A stretch of 21,806 bases of DNA from Prevotella sp. UBA3294 (GCA_002361535.1 DETG01000047.1:15593-37398); one strand, 5' to 3'; positions 1-8,049 are shown, counted from the stretch's first letter. Numbers and translations are program-made. Notes: generated by a model not told the origin, from the sequence alone.

Positions 1-27
1 TCGCAGGTTCGAATCCTGTTCTCTCCG
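1..27 (+). tRNA. tRNA 3' end, probably tRNA-Ser (partial, cut by window edge)
   Basis: The window opens inside a tRNA gene. Visible are the T-arm (stem GCAGG at 3-7, loop TTCGAAT at 8-14, stem CCTGT at 15-19), the 3' acceptor strand TCTCTCC (20-26) and discriminator G27. CCA is not encoded. An acceptor of GGAGAGA/TCTCTCC with discriminator G is typical of bacterial tRNA-Ser, but the anticodon and variable arm lie outside the window, so the identity is inferred. Confidence 0.7.
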
Positions 28-190
28 CAGGTATAAACAGGATTCAAAGCTCCGAGGCAAAAGGCCGAGGAAATCCTGTTCTCTCCGCAGGTATAAACAG
101 GATTCAAAGCTCCGAGGTAAAAGGCCGAGGAAATCCTGTTCTCTCCGCAGGAAATCAGGATTCAAAGTTTTTAAATCCTATTCTCTCCGC
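12..190 (+). repeat. 60-bp tandem repeat built on the tRNA 3' end
   Basis: The sequence AATCCTGTTCTCTCCGCAG starts at 12, 72 and 132, giving two full 60-bp units (12-71, 72-131), a truncated third unit, and a degenerate fourth copy of the tRNA end at about 173-190. The two full units differ at position 58/118 (C/T). Each unit can fold into a hairpin: outer stem AACAGGATT (36-44) with AATCCTGTT (72-80), and inner stem CCGAGGC (52-58) with GCCGAGG (64-70), which contains tandem G-A mismatches. The C-to-T change turns a C-G pair into a U-G wobble, so pairing is kept. No U-tract follows, so these are not simple terminators. Confidence 0.85.
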
Positions 191-207
191 TTTTTAAATA
201 CACGCGC

Positions 208-1095
208 ATGAAACATTTGGCTTGGCTTTCTTCAATAGGCCGTATTTTCCAAATCACCAATGGCAGCGGTTTGCGACACATGGCAAAAGTTGCGTTGATG
301 TTATTTATCCTTATTACCTACACGAATCAGGCAGAAGCACAGGATGCGTCAGTTAAAGACGTTGTACAGACTGTGAGCGATTCCACCGCCATCGACTCCA
401 TTCCGATAGACATGACGGCGATCACTGCCGAAGAAGGACTTTTAGACGAGGAAGAAGGCGGTATGCACAAACGACTGAAGAAAACCTTTCTCGATGGAAA
501 CGCCAGTTTCATGTCTTTGGTGGCATTGGTTCTGGTATTAGGTCTGACGTTCTGCATCGAGCGTATCATCTACCTCACCCTAAGTGAGATCAATGCGAAG
601 AAGCTGATGAGCGATCTTGAGGAACGCATTATGCATGGAGATGTGGAAGGGGCGAAGACGATCTGCCGCGATACCCGCGGACCGGTTGCTTCCATCTGCT
701 ATCAAGGTCTGATGCGTGTCAACGAATCAATGGAAGACATTGAGCGTTCCATTGTGAGCTACGGCTCCGTGCAGAGTGCGAATCTGGAGAAAGGATGTTC
801 ATGGATCACATTATTTATTGCCATGGCACCCTCACTGGGATTCCTGGGCACCGTGATCGGCATGGTGTTAGCATTCGATCAGATCCAACAGGTGGGCGAC
901 ATCAATCCTACCATCGTGGCAGCAGGTATGAAGGTCGCTTTGATCACCACCATCTTCGGTATCATTGTGGCGCTGATTCTGCAAGTGTTCTATAACTATA
1001 TACTCTCGAAGATCGAACACCTAACCAGTCAGATGGAGGAGAGTGCCATCTCACTACTTGATATCCTCATGAAATACAAACAGAAAGGCGCATGA
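208..1095 (+). CDS. exbB: MotA/TolQ/ExbB proton channel family protein
   Basis: This inner-membrane subunit of an ExbB-ExbD proton channel would use the proton gradient to energise outer-membrane transport (TonB type) or envelope constriction (Tol type). The 295-aa product has an N-terminal hydrophobic segment ending in an AEAQ signal-like site (residues 27-45), an acidic linker, then the three MotA/TolQ/ExbB membrane spans at about 101-123, 197-222 and 241-266. The family core is clear, including the small-residue-rich motif around residues 207-220. Met25 at 280 would place a signal peptide right at the start and is a credible alternative start. No TAnnTTTG promoter is visible upstream, so read-through from the tRNA is possible. 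The stop overlaps the next start (ATGA at 1092), the first link in a four-gene operon. Confidence 0.88.
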   Translation: MKHLAWLSSIGRIFQITNGSGLRHMAKVALMLFILITYTNQAEAQDASVKDVVQTVSDSTAIDSIPIDMTAITAEEGLLDEEEGGMHKRLKKTFLDGNASFMSLVALVLVLGLTFCIERIIYLTLSEINAKKLMSDLEERIMHGDVEGAKTICRDTRGPVASICYQGLMRVNESMEDIERSIVSYGSVQSANLEKGCSWITLFIAMAPSLGFLGTVIGMVLAFDQIQQVGDINPTIVAAGMKVALITTIFGIIVALILQVFYNYILSKIEHLTSQMEESAISLLDILMKYKQKGA

Positions 1096-1496
1096 ACGAC
1101 TGGTTGATAGATATTGAGCTGACAGTGATGTACGTGGCCATCTTTGCCGCAGTGGCATTTTCCGTATGGTCGGTGATCAGGTCATTACGCCTGCGCGACA
1201 AGTCACAGAGTATCGTGAACAATATTCCTGTCACGAAGATTGCCTATGGCTGCGCCGCGCTCTTGGTGACTTGTCTGCTGCTGACATTCCTCGTCGGCTC
1301 TTCTGACCCCATGACGGTGAACGGACAGTCCTATACAAACAAGTTCTGGCTCAAAGTTACCGACATGTTTATCTTCACATCGCTCATTCTTGCCATTGTT
1401 GCCGCCATCGCCGTACTCTTCGGCATGTCGGGTCTCAATAGGAAATCTCATTACATGCACGAAAGGGGGGATTATGTTCAGGAGGAGAAAGCATAA
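1092..1496 (+). CDS. small three-span membrane protein of the exb operon, unknown function
   Basis: The 134-aa protein has three predicted membrane spans at about residues 8-29, 50-69 and 92-112, a short polar segment (residues 70-90) between the second and third, and a charged C-terminus. I recognise no catalytic or binding motif. It overlaps exbB by 4 bp and the following exbD by 23 bp, so it is very probably translated together with the channel subunits. A membrane protein between ExbB and ExbD is a recurrent arrangement in Bacteroidales, so an accessory role in the channel is a reasonable inference; nothing in the sequence proves it. Confidence 0.75.
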   Translation: MNDWLIDIELTVMYVAIFAAVAFSVWSVIRSLRLRDKSQSIVNNIPVTKIAYGCAALLVTCLLLTFLVGSSDPMTVNGQSYTNKFWLKVTDMFIFTSLILAIVAAIAVLFGMSGLNRKSHYMHERGDYVQEEKA

Positions 1497-1998
1497 CATC
1501 CCCGCGCTGAATACCACATCGACAGCAGACATCTCGTTCATGTTGCTGATCTTCTTTTTGGTCACCACCTCGATGGATATCGACAAGGGGTTATCAAGAC
1601 AGTTGCCGCCGGAGGAGGATGACAAAGAGGAGCAGGTGGTGGATATGAACCAAAACGATGTAATGAAACTGTCCCTTTCAGCCGACAACAAGCTCCGTGT
1701 GAACGACAGTATAACAACCCTTCCGAAACTGCGCCAGCAGGTTGTTGATTTCGTGAAACATTGTCACGACCGTCAACAGCATATTATCTCCGTGGAAGTG
1801 GCACGCGAGGCCACTTACGACACCTATTTCAATATGCAGAACGAGATTGTGGCGGCCTACCATACCCTCAGGGAGCAACGGGCACAACAGGTCTATCACC
1901 AGTCATTTTCACAATGTACAGAAGAACAGCGTGACTCCCTCCGTTCCTACTACCCCCAGCGCATTGCCGAGGTCTATCCGAAAGGAGGTGGCGAATGA
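1474..1998 (+). CDS. exbD: biopolymer transport protein ExbD/TolR, first copy
   Basis: ExbD subunits have one membrane span with a buried aspartate that carries protons, and a periplasmic domain. The start at 1474 is chosen because MFRRRKHNIPALNTT is the usual ExbD cytoplasmic head and is preceded by a purine-rich AAAGGGGGGA. The longer frame opening at 1390 would add 28 residues that are unrelated to the family and fully overlap the previous gene. The span is at about residues 18-35, with the conserved Asp at 19. The 174-aa product has a periplasmic region ending in a polar Gln/Tyr-rich tail. Its stop overlaps the next start (ATGA at 1995). Two different ExbDs in tandem suggest a heteromeric channel. 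Confidence 0.87.
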   Translation: MFRRRKHNIPALNTTSTADISFMLLIFFLVTTSMDIDKGLSRQLPPEEDDKEEQVVDMNQNDVMKLSLSADNKLRVNDSITTLPKLRQQVVDFVKHCHDRQQHIISVEVAREATYDTYFNMQNEIVAAYHTLREQRAQQVYHQSFSQCTEEQRDSLRSYYPQRIAEVYPKGGGE

Positions 1999-2441
1999 GT
2001 ATGTTCCGTCATCGCGATCATGATATACCAGGACTGAACATGTCGTCGATGCCCGACCTGATCTTCACCGTCCTTTTCTTCTTCATGATCGTCACCCACA
2101 TGAGAAGCACACCTGTGAAGGTACAATACCAGATGCCTCAGGGCACTGAGCTGACCCGGCTCACCAAGAAGTCGGCTGTCACCTATATCTATATTGGTAA
2201 ACCTATCGGCACGAACGATTCGGTGGTTCGAATCCAGTTGAACGACAAGTTCGCAGATGCTGGCAGCATTCCCGCTTATATCATCAAGGAGCGTGGAAGG
2301 ATGTCGGCAGAGGATGCGCAAGCTATGACCGTGAGTCTGAAGGCCGACCGCCACACCGACATGGGTACGATTACGGATGTGAAACAAGCACTGCGTCAAG
2401 CCAAAGCCTACCGAGTGAATTACTCCGCAGAAAAGCGATAG
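1995..2441 (+). CDS. exbD: biopolymer transport protein ExbD/TolR, second copy
   Basis: The 148-aa second ExbD-like subunit has the same layout: a charged head with the IPGLNMSS motif, a single span at about residues 20-37, and a periplasmic domain. The candidate proton-carrying Asp is residue 21, in the SMPDLIF context. The C-terminal segment (HTDMGTITDVKQALRQA) matches the usual ExbD pattern of a helix after the T-x-x-x-V-K motif. It is shorter than the first copy and differs clearly in sequence, so it is not a recent duplicate. It is the last gene of the operon; a hairpin and T-tract follow. No tonB or tolA gene is next to it, so the energised partner must be encoded elsewhere. Confidence 0.87.
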   Translation: MSMFRHRDHDIPGLNMSSMPDLIFTVLFFFMIVTHMRSTPVKVQYQMPQGTELTRLTKKSAVTYIYIGKPIGTNDSVVRIQLNDKFADAGSIPAYIIKERGRMSAEDAQAMTVSLKADRHTDMGTITDVKQALRQAKAYRVNYSAEKR

Positions 2442-2492
2442 GGGTAATGCATTGTTATGATCCTTCCAAATGATAACAATAAAGCACAATTC

Positions 2493-2524
2493 CCAAATAA
2501 TTCCTATCTATTTGGACTTTTTTT
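2493..2524 (+). terminator. Rho-independent terminator after the exb operon
   Basis: The stem CCAAATA (2493-2499) pairs with TATTTGG (2509-2515) and is followed by a run of seven T (2518-2524). A further perfect 8-bp inverted repeat, ATTGTTAT/ATAACAAT (2451-2458 with 2473-2480), lies just upstream. The position between the exb stop and the Lrp promoter fits. Confidence 0.65.
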
Positions 2525-2535
2525 ATACGAAATAG

Positions 2536-2566
2536 TTGGTGTTCTCAAAAAAAAAGGTTATCTTTG
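2536..2566 (+). promoter_or_regulatory. Bacteroidetes-type promoter of the Lrp gene
   Basis: A TTGG element (2536) lies 20 bp before TATCTTTG (2559-2566), a match to the Bacteroidetes TTTG / TAnnTTTG promoter. Transcription would begin near 2572, which rules out the upstream TTG codon at 2564 and supports the ATG at 2588. Confidence 0.75.
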
Positions 2567-2587
2567 CAGACAAACAATTCTGTAAAA

Positions 2588-3070
2588 ATGGCACATCATA
2601 ATTTAGATTCTTTAGACAAAAAGATCCTGCGAATGATTGCGAAGGATGCGCGTGTCCCATTTCTTGAAGTAGCACGCGCCTGCAATGTCAGCGGAGCAGC
2701 TATTCATCAGCGTATCCAGAAGCTCACCAATATGGGAGTATTGAAAGGATCACAGTTTATCATCGACCCGGAGAAGATCGGATATGAGACCTGCGCTTAT
2801 ATCGGATTGAATCTCAAAGATCCAGAGAAGTTCGACGTGGTGGTTGAAGCCATGAAAGAAATTCCCGAGGTGGTAGAATGCCACTACACCACTGGTGACT
2901 ATGACATGTTCATCAAGATCTATGCCATGAACAACCATCACCTGCTGAATATCATCCACGACAAACTTCAGCCGTTAGGCCTCTCCCGTAGCGAGACCAT
3001 CATCTCTTTCGGCTCTGCCTTCGGTCGGCAGCTACCAGTGGAGAGCATTCCAGAGGAAGAAGAGGACTAA
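2588..3070 (+). CDS. Lrp/AsnC family transcriptional regulator
   Basis: This is a DNA-binding regulator of the leucine-responsive/asparagine family, which usually senses amino acids and works as dimers or octamers. The product is 160 aa. The N-terminal winged helix-turn-helix covers residues 7-58 (LDKKILRMIAKDARVPF, then a recognition region with AAIHQRIQKL). The C-terminal RAM/ligand domain at about 70-150 carries the characteristic TTGDYDMFIKIYA motif. The start at 2588 follows from the promoter position, with an A-rich leader. It is transcribed alone; its stop overlaps the folA stop on the other strand by three bases. The sequence does not reveal its target genes. Confidence 0.9.
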   Translation: MAHHNLDSLDKKILRMIAKDARVPFLEVARACNVSGAAIHQRIQKLTNMGVLKGSQFIIDPEKIGYETCAYIGLNLKDPEKFDVVVEAMKEIPEVVECHYTTGDYDMFIKIYAMNNHHLLNIIHDKLQPLGLSRSETIISFGSAFGRQLPVESIPEEEED

Positions 3071-3555
3071 TCTCCTTTCCTCACATAATCCACAAAGGCA
3101 TAGTCAAACTGATGTTTCTCGTCGGTGGTATGGTCTTCGCGTTCCACCTCCTGCCAATCATCATAGGGTGGAAAGAAAGCATCAGCCTCTGCGGGGACAT
3201 CATCAATCTCTGTAAGACACAGGCGGTCGGCAATGCTGATCGCCTGTTTGTATAGGCTGGCTCCCCCAATGATATAGACATCCTCATCTTCTGCGCAATG
3301 GCGCAATGCCTCTTGCAATGAAGGGAAGCATTCGCATCCGGGGAACTCTCGGGTAGAACGACTCAACACCACATTCCTCCTATTGGGCAACGCTCCCTTG
3401 GGCAGACTTTCGAAAGTCCGTCTGCCCATGATGATGGTATGCCCAGACGTCAGTGCCTTGAACCGTTTCAAGTCGTTAGGCAGCCAATAAAGTAACCTGT
3501 TCTGATAGCCAATGGCTCTGTTCTTTGCCACCGCTGCAATCAAACTTACCAACAT
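3067..3555 (-). CDS. folA: dihydrofolate reductase
   Basis: The enzyme reduces dihydrofolate to tetrahydrofolate with NADPH, restoring the folate oxidised by thymidylate synthase. The length of 162 aa is normal. Visible motifs: the Met20-loop region IGYQNRLLYWLPNDLKRFK (residues 15-33) with the catalytic acid Asp28, the NADPH-binding IIMGRRTFESLP (41-52), and YIIGGASLY (94-102) with the conserved Gly-Gly. In E. coli the residues before the Leu-Pro are Pro21-Trp22; here they are Leu22-Tyr23, a replacement I believe is common in Bacteroidales. It lies 28 bp downstream of thyA on the same strand and is probably cotranscribed. It converges with the Lrp gene with overlapping stops. Confidence 0.95.
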   Translation of the reverse strand: MLVSLIAAVAKNRAIGYQNRLLYWLPNDLKRFKALTSGHTIIMGRRTFESLPKGALPNRRNVVLSRSTREFPGCECFPSLQEALRHCAEDEDVYIIGGASLYKQAISIADRLCLTEIDDVPAEADAFFPPYDDWQEVEREDHTTDEKHQFDYAFVDYVRKGD

Positions 3556-3583
3556 AGTCTCTGATCTTTAATTGTCAATTATC

Positions 3584-4378
3584 CTACACACTCACCTCGG
3601 CTTTGATATGGGGCCACGGGTCATAGTTCTCCAACATGAAATCCTCATATTGGAAATCAAAAAGACTCTTCACATCGGGGTTGAGTCGCATGGTGGGTAA
3701 AGGTCGCGGTGTTCTCGTGAGCTGGAGTCGTGCCTGCTCCAGATGATTGAGGTAAAGGTGGGTATCACCAGTGGTGTGAACGAAGTCACCTGGTTTCAGT
3801 CCTGTCACCTGTGCCATCATCAACAACAAGAGTGCATACGAGGCAATGTTGAACGGCACGCCCAGGAAAGTATCGGCACTGCGTTGGTAGAGTTGCAGAC
3901 TCAGCCTGCCGTCAGCCACATAGAACTGGAACATGGTATGGCAAGGAGGCAGTGCCATCTTGTTCACCTCCGCCACATTCCATGCACTGACAATCATACG
4001 ACGGGAGTTGGGGTTATTGCGGATCTGGTCAAGCACATACTGAATCTGGTCGATGGTGCCACCATCATAATCTGGCCATGACCGCCACTGATGACCATAG
4101 ACCGGACCCAGTTCTCCATTCTCGTCAGCCCATTCATTCCATATCCTCACACCATGTTCTTGAAGATAATGCACGTTGGTATCACCTTTCAGGAACCACA
4201 ACAGTTCATAGATAATGGATTTCAGGTGCAGCTTCTTAGTAGTGAGCAGCGGGAAGCCCTCTTCCAGATTGAATCGCATCTGGTTTCCAAAAATACTCAC
4301 CGTTCCTGTTCCTGTACGGTCACCTTTCTGTGTTCCTTCTGTCAGGATACGGTTTAGGAGATCTAAGTATTGTTTCAT
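3584..4378 (-). CDS. thyA: thymidylate synthase
   Basis: The enzyme converts dUMP to dTMP using methylene-tetrahydrofolate. The product has 264 aa, exactly the E. coli length, and the numbering coincides: Arg21, Glu58, Trp80, catalytic Cys146 in [12 protein letters not shown], Arg126-Arg127, Asp169, Asn177, and His207/Tyr209 in DTHLYL. It is therefore expected to be fully active. It starts 9 bp after the stop of the rsmF-like gene and is followed by folA, so it belongs to a three-gene operon that makes dTMP and recycles the folate product. Confidence 0.97.
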   Translation of the reverse strand: MKQYLDLLNRILTEGTQKGDRTGTGTVSIFGNQMRFNLEEGFPLLTTKKLHLKSIIYELLWFLKGDTNVHYLQEHGVRIWNEWADENGELGPVYGHQWRSWPDYDGGTIDQIQYVLDQIRNNPNSRRMIVSAWNVAEVNKMALPPCHTMFQFYVADGRLSLQLYQRSADTFLGVPFNIASYALLLLMMAQVTGLKPGDFVHTTGDTHLYLNHLEQARLQLTRTPRPLPTMRLNPDVKSLFDFQYEDFMLENYDPWPHIKAEVSV

Positions 4379-4387
4379 ATCGTTTGA

Positions 4388-5785
4388 TTATATGGTTCGA
4401 TGAATATTCAGACAGGGAGTATCAATGTAGGAACTCTTGATTCTCCATTCTTGTGGATAGAGATTGTTCGTTCGTGTGCCGAGGTTCTTCAGGAAACCTA
4501 ATGCGAGTCCCATACAGGTTACTACGACATAACCGCGAGGTTGGTCAGACATTCCAGGGAGCGGTTCGCGCCTCAGATAGCTGATCGCTTCTTCTACGGT
4601 CAACTCCACCGTAGGAAACGCCTGTGGATGGCGTTCCACGGATAGTGCTAACGACTGGTTGGGCACCAGGTCCTTCCCCCTGATCTCACCGATAGTAATA
4701 CCGGCATGCATCACCTGCAAGGATTTCATCACACGACTGTAGAAATCCTTCCATGTCTTGGGAATAGCCGTCAGTTTCTCTCCTAACTGCAGGATGTCGT
4801 AACGTTCACTATGCAACAGCCATTCTCTTGCTATATCCTCCAGCGGACTTCTCTTCCTCTTTCCTTCTTTGGCCTTTTGGGACGTCCTTGCACTCTCCGT
4901 TCCCTTTTTCCGCAGCGCTGCCATGAACAATCCCTCCCCCTTCGATTGTCCGGGAAGAAATCGGTAGATGGGACCAGCGAAATCTTTCACCAGTGATCCC
5001 GTGATATTCCACGAAGGATCGACAGGTACCGTCAACACCTCTGCATCGAACTCCTCCTGAATGAATCGCACATTCTCCTCATCTTCCAAGGCATTGAATG
5101 TGCAAGTGGAGTAGATGAGTAATCCCCCAGGTCGCAGACAATCCCATGCTTGTGTGACAATCTCACGTTGTAAGCGCCAACACTGTTCCACATGATGCCA
5201 GCTCCATTCACCGATCGCCTCTGTATCTTTTCGGAACATCCCTTCACCAGAGCAAGGGACATCCGCTAAAATCACATCAAACATAAGACCGGAAGACGAA
5301 TAATCACGTGGATAGTTATTGGTGACGATGACATCGGGATGTCCAAACTTCTGGAGATTCTCCACTAAGATCTGTGCCCTTTTGCGGATCGGCTCGTTGC
5401 TGACCAGCAGACTACCCTCTGGGAGAGCGGCTCTGGCAACCGTTGACTTCCCGCCAGGTGCAGCACATAAGTCAAGCATCGTCACTGGCTCCTTGACATA
5501 TTCACGAAGGACAGTATCGAGGAACATCGAAGAAGCTTCCTGTACATAATAGGCACCTGCATGAAAGAGTGGATCGGAAGTAAACACCGGACGGGTGGGC
5601 AAGTACCATCCTCCCTGGCACCAAGGCACGGGAACGCCATCATTTACAGTCATGTCTTGTGACTTAAATGGATTTAGACGGATACTCACGGGAGGCTCTT
5701 CCATAAGTCCCTTCCGCAATTCCGTCCATAGGGTATCCCCCATGAACCCTTCCATGTATCGTATGAAATCCTCGGGTAACTCCAT
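4388..5785 (-). CDS. RsmF/NOL1-NOP2-Sun family rRNA cytosine-5 methyltransferase
   Basis: This is a SAM-dependent RNA m5C methyltransferase that probably acts on 16S rRNA. The 465-aa product has an N-terminal RNA-recognition segment (1-95, with VSIRLNPFK), then the catalytic core: SAM-binding LDLCAAPGGKS (104-114), motif IV DVPCSGEGMFR (175-185) with Cys178, and motif VI STCTF with the catalytic nucleophile Cys228. The C-terminal part, beyond about residue 300, matches the extra domain of RsmF/YebU-type enzymes. Orthology to E. coli RsmF (C1407) rather than another member is not certain. The gene has its own promoter and heads the operon that continues with thyA and folA. Confidence 0.9.
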   Translation of the reverse strand: MELPEDFIRYMEGFMGDTLWTELRKGLMEEPPVSIRLNPFKSQDMTVNDGVPVPWCQGGWYLPTRPVFTSDPLFHAGAYYVQEASSMFLDTVLREYVKEPVTMLDLCAAPGGKSTVARAALPEGSLLVSNEPIRKRAQILVENLQKFGHPDVIVTNNYPRDYSSSGLMFDVILADVPCSGEGMFRKDTEAIGEWSWHHVEQCWRLQREIVTQAWDCLRPGGLLIYSTCTFNALEDEENVRFIQEEFDAEVLTVPVDPSWNITGSLVKDFAGPIYRFLPGQSKGEGLFMAALRKKGTESARTSQKAKEGKRKRSPLEDIAREWLLHSERYDILQLGEKLTAIPKTWKDFYSRVMKSLQVMHAGITIGEIRGKDLVPNQSLALSVERHPQAFPTVELTVEEAISYLRREPLPGMSDQPRGYVVVTCMGLALGFLKNLGTRTNNLYPQEWRIKSSYIDTPCLNIHRTI

Positions 5786-5805
5786 TCCGTTGATGCTTGA
5801 TGGTG

Positions 5806-5813
5806 CAAAATTA
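5806..5813 (-). promoter_or_regulatory. TAATTTTG -7 box for the rsmF-thyA-folA operon
   Basis: On the minus strand TAATTTTG lies 20 bp before the ATG at 5785. A TTG trinucleotide about 22 bp further upstream could be the -33 element; the spacing is slightly long. Confidence 0.6.
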
Positions 5814-5859
5814 CAACTAATATTTCAAAAAACTGCAACTCCTTTACGAAAAACATCCG

Positions 5860-6783
5860 TCATTCCACGGTTTCATCCTTCACACCCTCTACGGTGTAAC
5901 CTGTCTTTCGCAAAAGGTTAAGCACACCCTTCTCACCAGGCAGATGACCGGCACCGACAACAAACAGAGTAGGTTTCTGCATCATGAGAGTTGGCATCTT
6001 CTTCAGCCAGTCGGCATTGCGGTTGTAAATGAGCATATCTTCTTCCTCCGGTCTGGAGTCACAGTTGTTGTGCAACTTGAGGTCCATGGCTTCCTGGATG
6101 GCATTGAGATCCTGAGCGTAGAACGCTTTGATAATACATTCATCCATGTCATCCATAAAGGCTGCATTATCTACCAGACACATCAGCAGCTCCTTCTGTC
6201 GGTCCAAGGGTGTTCCCTTGAACAAGGTTTCCACCTGGAAGGCCAAGGTCTCCAGTCCTCCCACACCCTTACCCTGGGCAAGTGCCTCTTTCTGGAAATA
6301 GTCGTCGAAGCCGTTCTGCTCATCTACGTTTCCTCCCTTCTTCACGAAAGAGAGCACCGTCAAGGCCGTACTAAGAGCCGACGGTGACAACTTCGACATC
6401 TGCTGTGCCAGCATCGGATTGGTCAGATCAAAACCTATCAGTTCTTTCAAGTAGGCATTCAGTCGGTTCATCTCATCGGCAGAGAGCAGACTGTTGAGGG
6501 TCATCCCGTCAGGAAGCATCATGGCCTCCTCCATGATAGCCACACTGTCAGGTCCAAGAACGTTGGATATCACCAGTTCACCATAAACCTGCTGACAGTC
6601 GTTCATAGCCCTGCGTATGCCAGGGATGGAATCAACGAACGACACATTGGCCAGATGGTAGGAGCCCACGATGTAAGAGGGTGACTTCAGTCCATGACCA
6701 GAAATCCTGTACAGCAGTTGTGCAGGCACGCTCAAAGCGGTCATAACCATCACGAGGGCAAAAAGAATTCTTCTCATATTCAT
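5860..6783 (-). CDS. secreted TraB/GumN family protein
   Basis: TraB/GumN proteins share a fold with TIKI metalloproteases; their bacterial role is mostly unknown. Starting at 6783, the 307-aa product has a signal peptide (MNMRRILFALVMVMTALSVPAQ, cleavage after Ala21 or Gln22), then the family motifs: GSYH with His43 near the N-terminus and VVGAGHLPGEKGVLNLLRK near the C-terminus. These paired G-x-x-H motifs are the proposed metal site. A longer frame opens at 6864, but the promoter's predicted start near 6801 excludes it; Met3 (6777) is an equally good start. It lies upstream of the rsmF operon on the same strand but that operon has a separate promoter. Confidence 0.88.
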   Translation of the reverse strand: MNMRRILFALVMVMTALSVPAQLLYRISGHGLKSPSYIVGSYHLANVSFVDSIPGIRRAMNDCQQVYGELVISNVLGPDSVAIMEEAMMLPDGMTLNSLLSADEMNRLNAYLKELIGFDLTNPMLAQQMSKLSPSALSTALTVLSFVKKGGNVDEQNGFDDYFQKEALAQGKGVGGLETLAFQVETLFKGTPLDRQKELLMCLVDNAAFMDDMDECIIKAFYAQDLNAIQEAMDLKLHNNCDSRPEEEDMLIYNRNADWLKKMPTLMMQKPTLFVVGAGHLPGEKGVLNLLRKTGYTVEGVKDETVE

Positions 6784-6807
6784 GATCTTGTTAAGGAAAT
6801 GTGAGTG

Positions 6808-6839
6808 CAAAGTTACAAAATAGCGAGAGAAAAGCCAAA
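6808..6839 (-). promoter_or_regulatory. Bacteroidetes-type promoter of the TraB/GumN gene
   Basis: On the minus strand TTTG (6836-6839) and TAACTTTG (6808-6815) are 20 bp apart, a full match to the Bacteroidetes consensus. Confidence 0.75.
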
Positions 6840-6930
6840 TGTATATGAGTTTTTCCGAGTGCACAGTCAGTACGGCGTAGCCAAAGTTTCATAATAAAGC
6901 TACTTCTTCCCCAATCTTTTATACAAAAAC

Positions 6931-6961
6931 TTGGGTATTCAGGAAAAAACGATTAATTTTG
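6931..6961 (+). promoter_or_regulatory. Bacteroidetes-type promoter of the 7009 gene
   Basis: TTGGG (6931) is followed after 20 bp by TAATTTTG (6954-6961). Transcription would start near 6968, about 40 nt before the ATG at 7009. It is divergent from the TraB/GumN promoter. Confidence 0.75.
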
Positions 6962-7008
6962 CACCCACATAGCAAAGGAAATAACAATTTACCAACAAAC
7001 AGAAGCGT

Positions 7009-8046
7009 ATGATGTTCAGATTTAAAGCAATTGTAAGTATTCTATTTCTTATCAATATTATCTGCGTAAAGGCCCAGAACACTGTCGGGACCTATTATGG
7101 CTCCGGTGTCTATACTACCGGGGCAGAAGACCAGTCCAGCTTCAAGCACCTCGACGTGGCTGTTACTGCGGGAACCACAGGTATCGGTGCAGAACTCGCC
7201 ATGCCCCTCAGTGAGATGGTGCAGGTTCGTGCCGGTTTCTCTTTCATGCCCTCCTTTAAGGTGCCCATGCATTTCAAGGTAGGACTGCCTAACGATCCCG
7301 ATACCGACAAAGACGGAAACAAGATTGTGACGAAGTTTGAAAAGATGTCCGACCTGTTCGATCAACTCACTGGCTACAAGATCGAGTCCAATGTGAAGAT
7401 GTTCGGGCGCCCCACCTATTACAATGCCAAGCTGTTGGTGGACGTATTCCCCTTCCCCAACAAGAAATGGTTCCTTACCGGTGGATTCTATTACGGTAAT
7501 TCAGAGATAGCCAAGGCCTACAACTCGTATGAAGACATGCGCAGTTTAGTGGCTGTAGGCATGTATAACCACATGCACGACAAGATTGTCAACAATGAGC
7601 CGCTTTTCGATATAACAATGAATAACGTCGAGATTCTCTACATGCTTGACCCAGAAGAAGAGCAAGATGCTGCCATCATTGACAGATTCAACCGATACGG
7701 TCGCATGGGAGTTCATTTAGGAGACTTCGATGACGGTACACCTTATTATTCTTATCCCAATGAAAAAGCCATGATGGAGGCAAAGATCCTGGTAAACCGT
7801 TTCAAGCCCTATTTAGGTTTCGGCTATGGCTCAGAGGTTCCCAAGACCGGCAAGCTATACAACTTCGCATTCGAATGCGGACTCCTGTTTTGGGGAGGCA
7901 CGCCCAAGGTTGTCACCCACGACGGTGTTGACCTGGTCAAAGACGTGAGTGGTATCCGTGGTGATGTGGGATCCTATGTCAAAGCCATCAAGGTATTCAA
8001 GGTGTTCCCCGTACTGAGCCTCCGCATTTCCCGTAGGCTGTTCTAA
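7009..8046 (+). CDS. secreted, probably outer-membrane protein of unknown function
   Basis: The 345-aa protein has a clear signal peptide (residues 1-23, ending VKAQ). Alternating hydrophobic stretches such as VQVRAGFSFMPSF and KLLVDVFPF, glycine-rich turns and a terminal SRRLF with C-terminal Phe suggest a beta-barrel of the outer membrane. An acidic Asp-rich loop (NDPDTDKDGN, about residues 95-105) resembles a calcium-binding loop, but no further copies are present. I recognise no named family. It has its own promoter and is followed 53 bp later by the DUF6249-like gene; a weak hairpin lies between, so read-through into the sigma-factor cluster is uncertain. Confidence 0.75.
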   Translation: MMFRFKAIVSILFLINIICVKAQNTVGTYYGSGVYTTGAEDQSSFKHLDVAVTAGTTGIGAELAMPLSEMVQVRAGFSFMPSFKVPMHFKVGLPNDPDTDKDGNKIVTKFEKMSDLFDQLTGYKIESNVKMFGRPTYYNAKLLVDVFPFPNKKWFLTGGFYYGNSEIAKAYNSYEDMRSLVAVGMYNHMHDKIVNNEPLFDITMNNVEILYMLDPEEEQDAAIIDRFNRYGRMGVHLGDFDDGTPYYSYPNEKAMMEAKILVNRFKPYLGFGYGSEVPKTGKLYNFAFECGLLFWGGTPKVVTHDGVDLVKDVSGIRGDVGSYVKAIKVFKVFPVLSLRISRRLF

Positions 8047-8049
8047 AAA

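Noticed and set aside
36..80. 60-bp unit hairpins read as transcription terminators of the tRNA
   Set aside because: The stems are not followed by a T-tract in the first two units; only the last degenerate copy is followed by TTTTT, with a weak stem.
1390..1473. Upstream start for the first exbD
   Set aside because: It overlaps the preceding gene completely and adds residues foreign to the family; the ATG at 1474 has a purine-rich site and the standard ExbD head.
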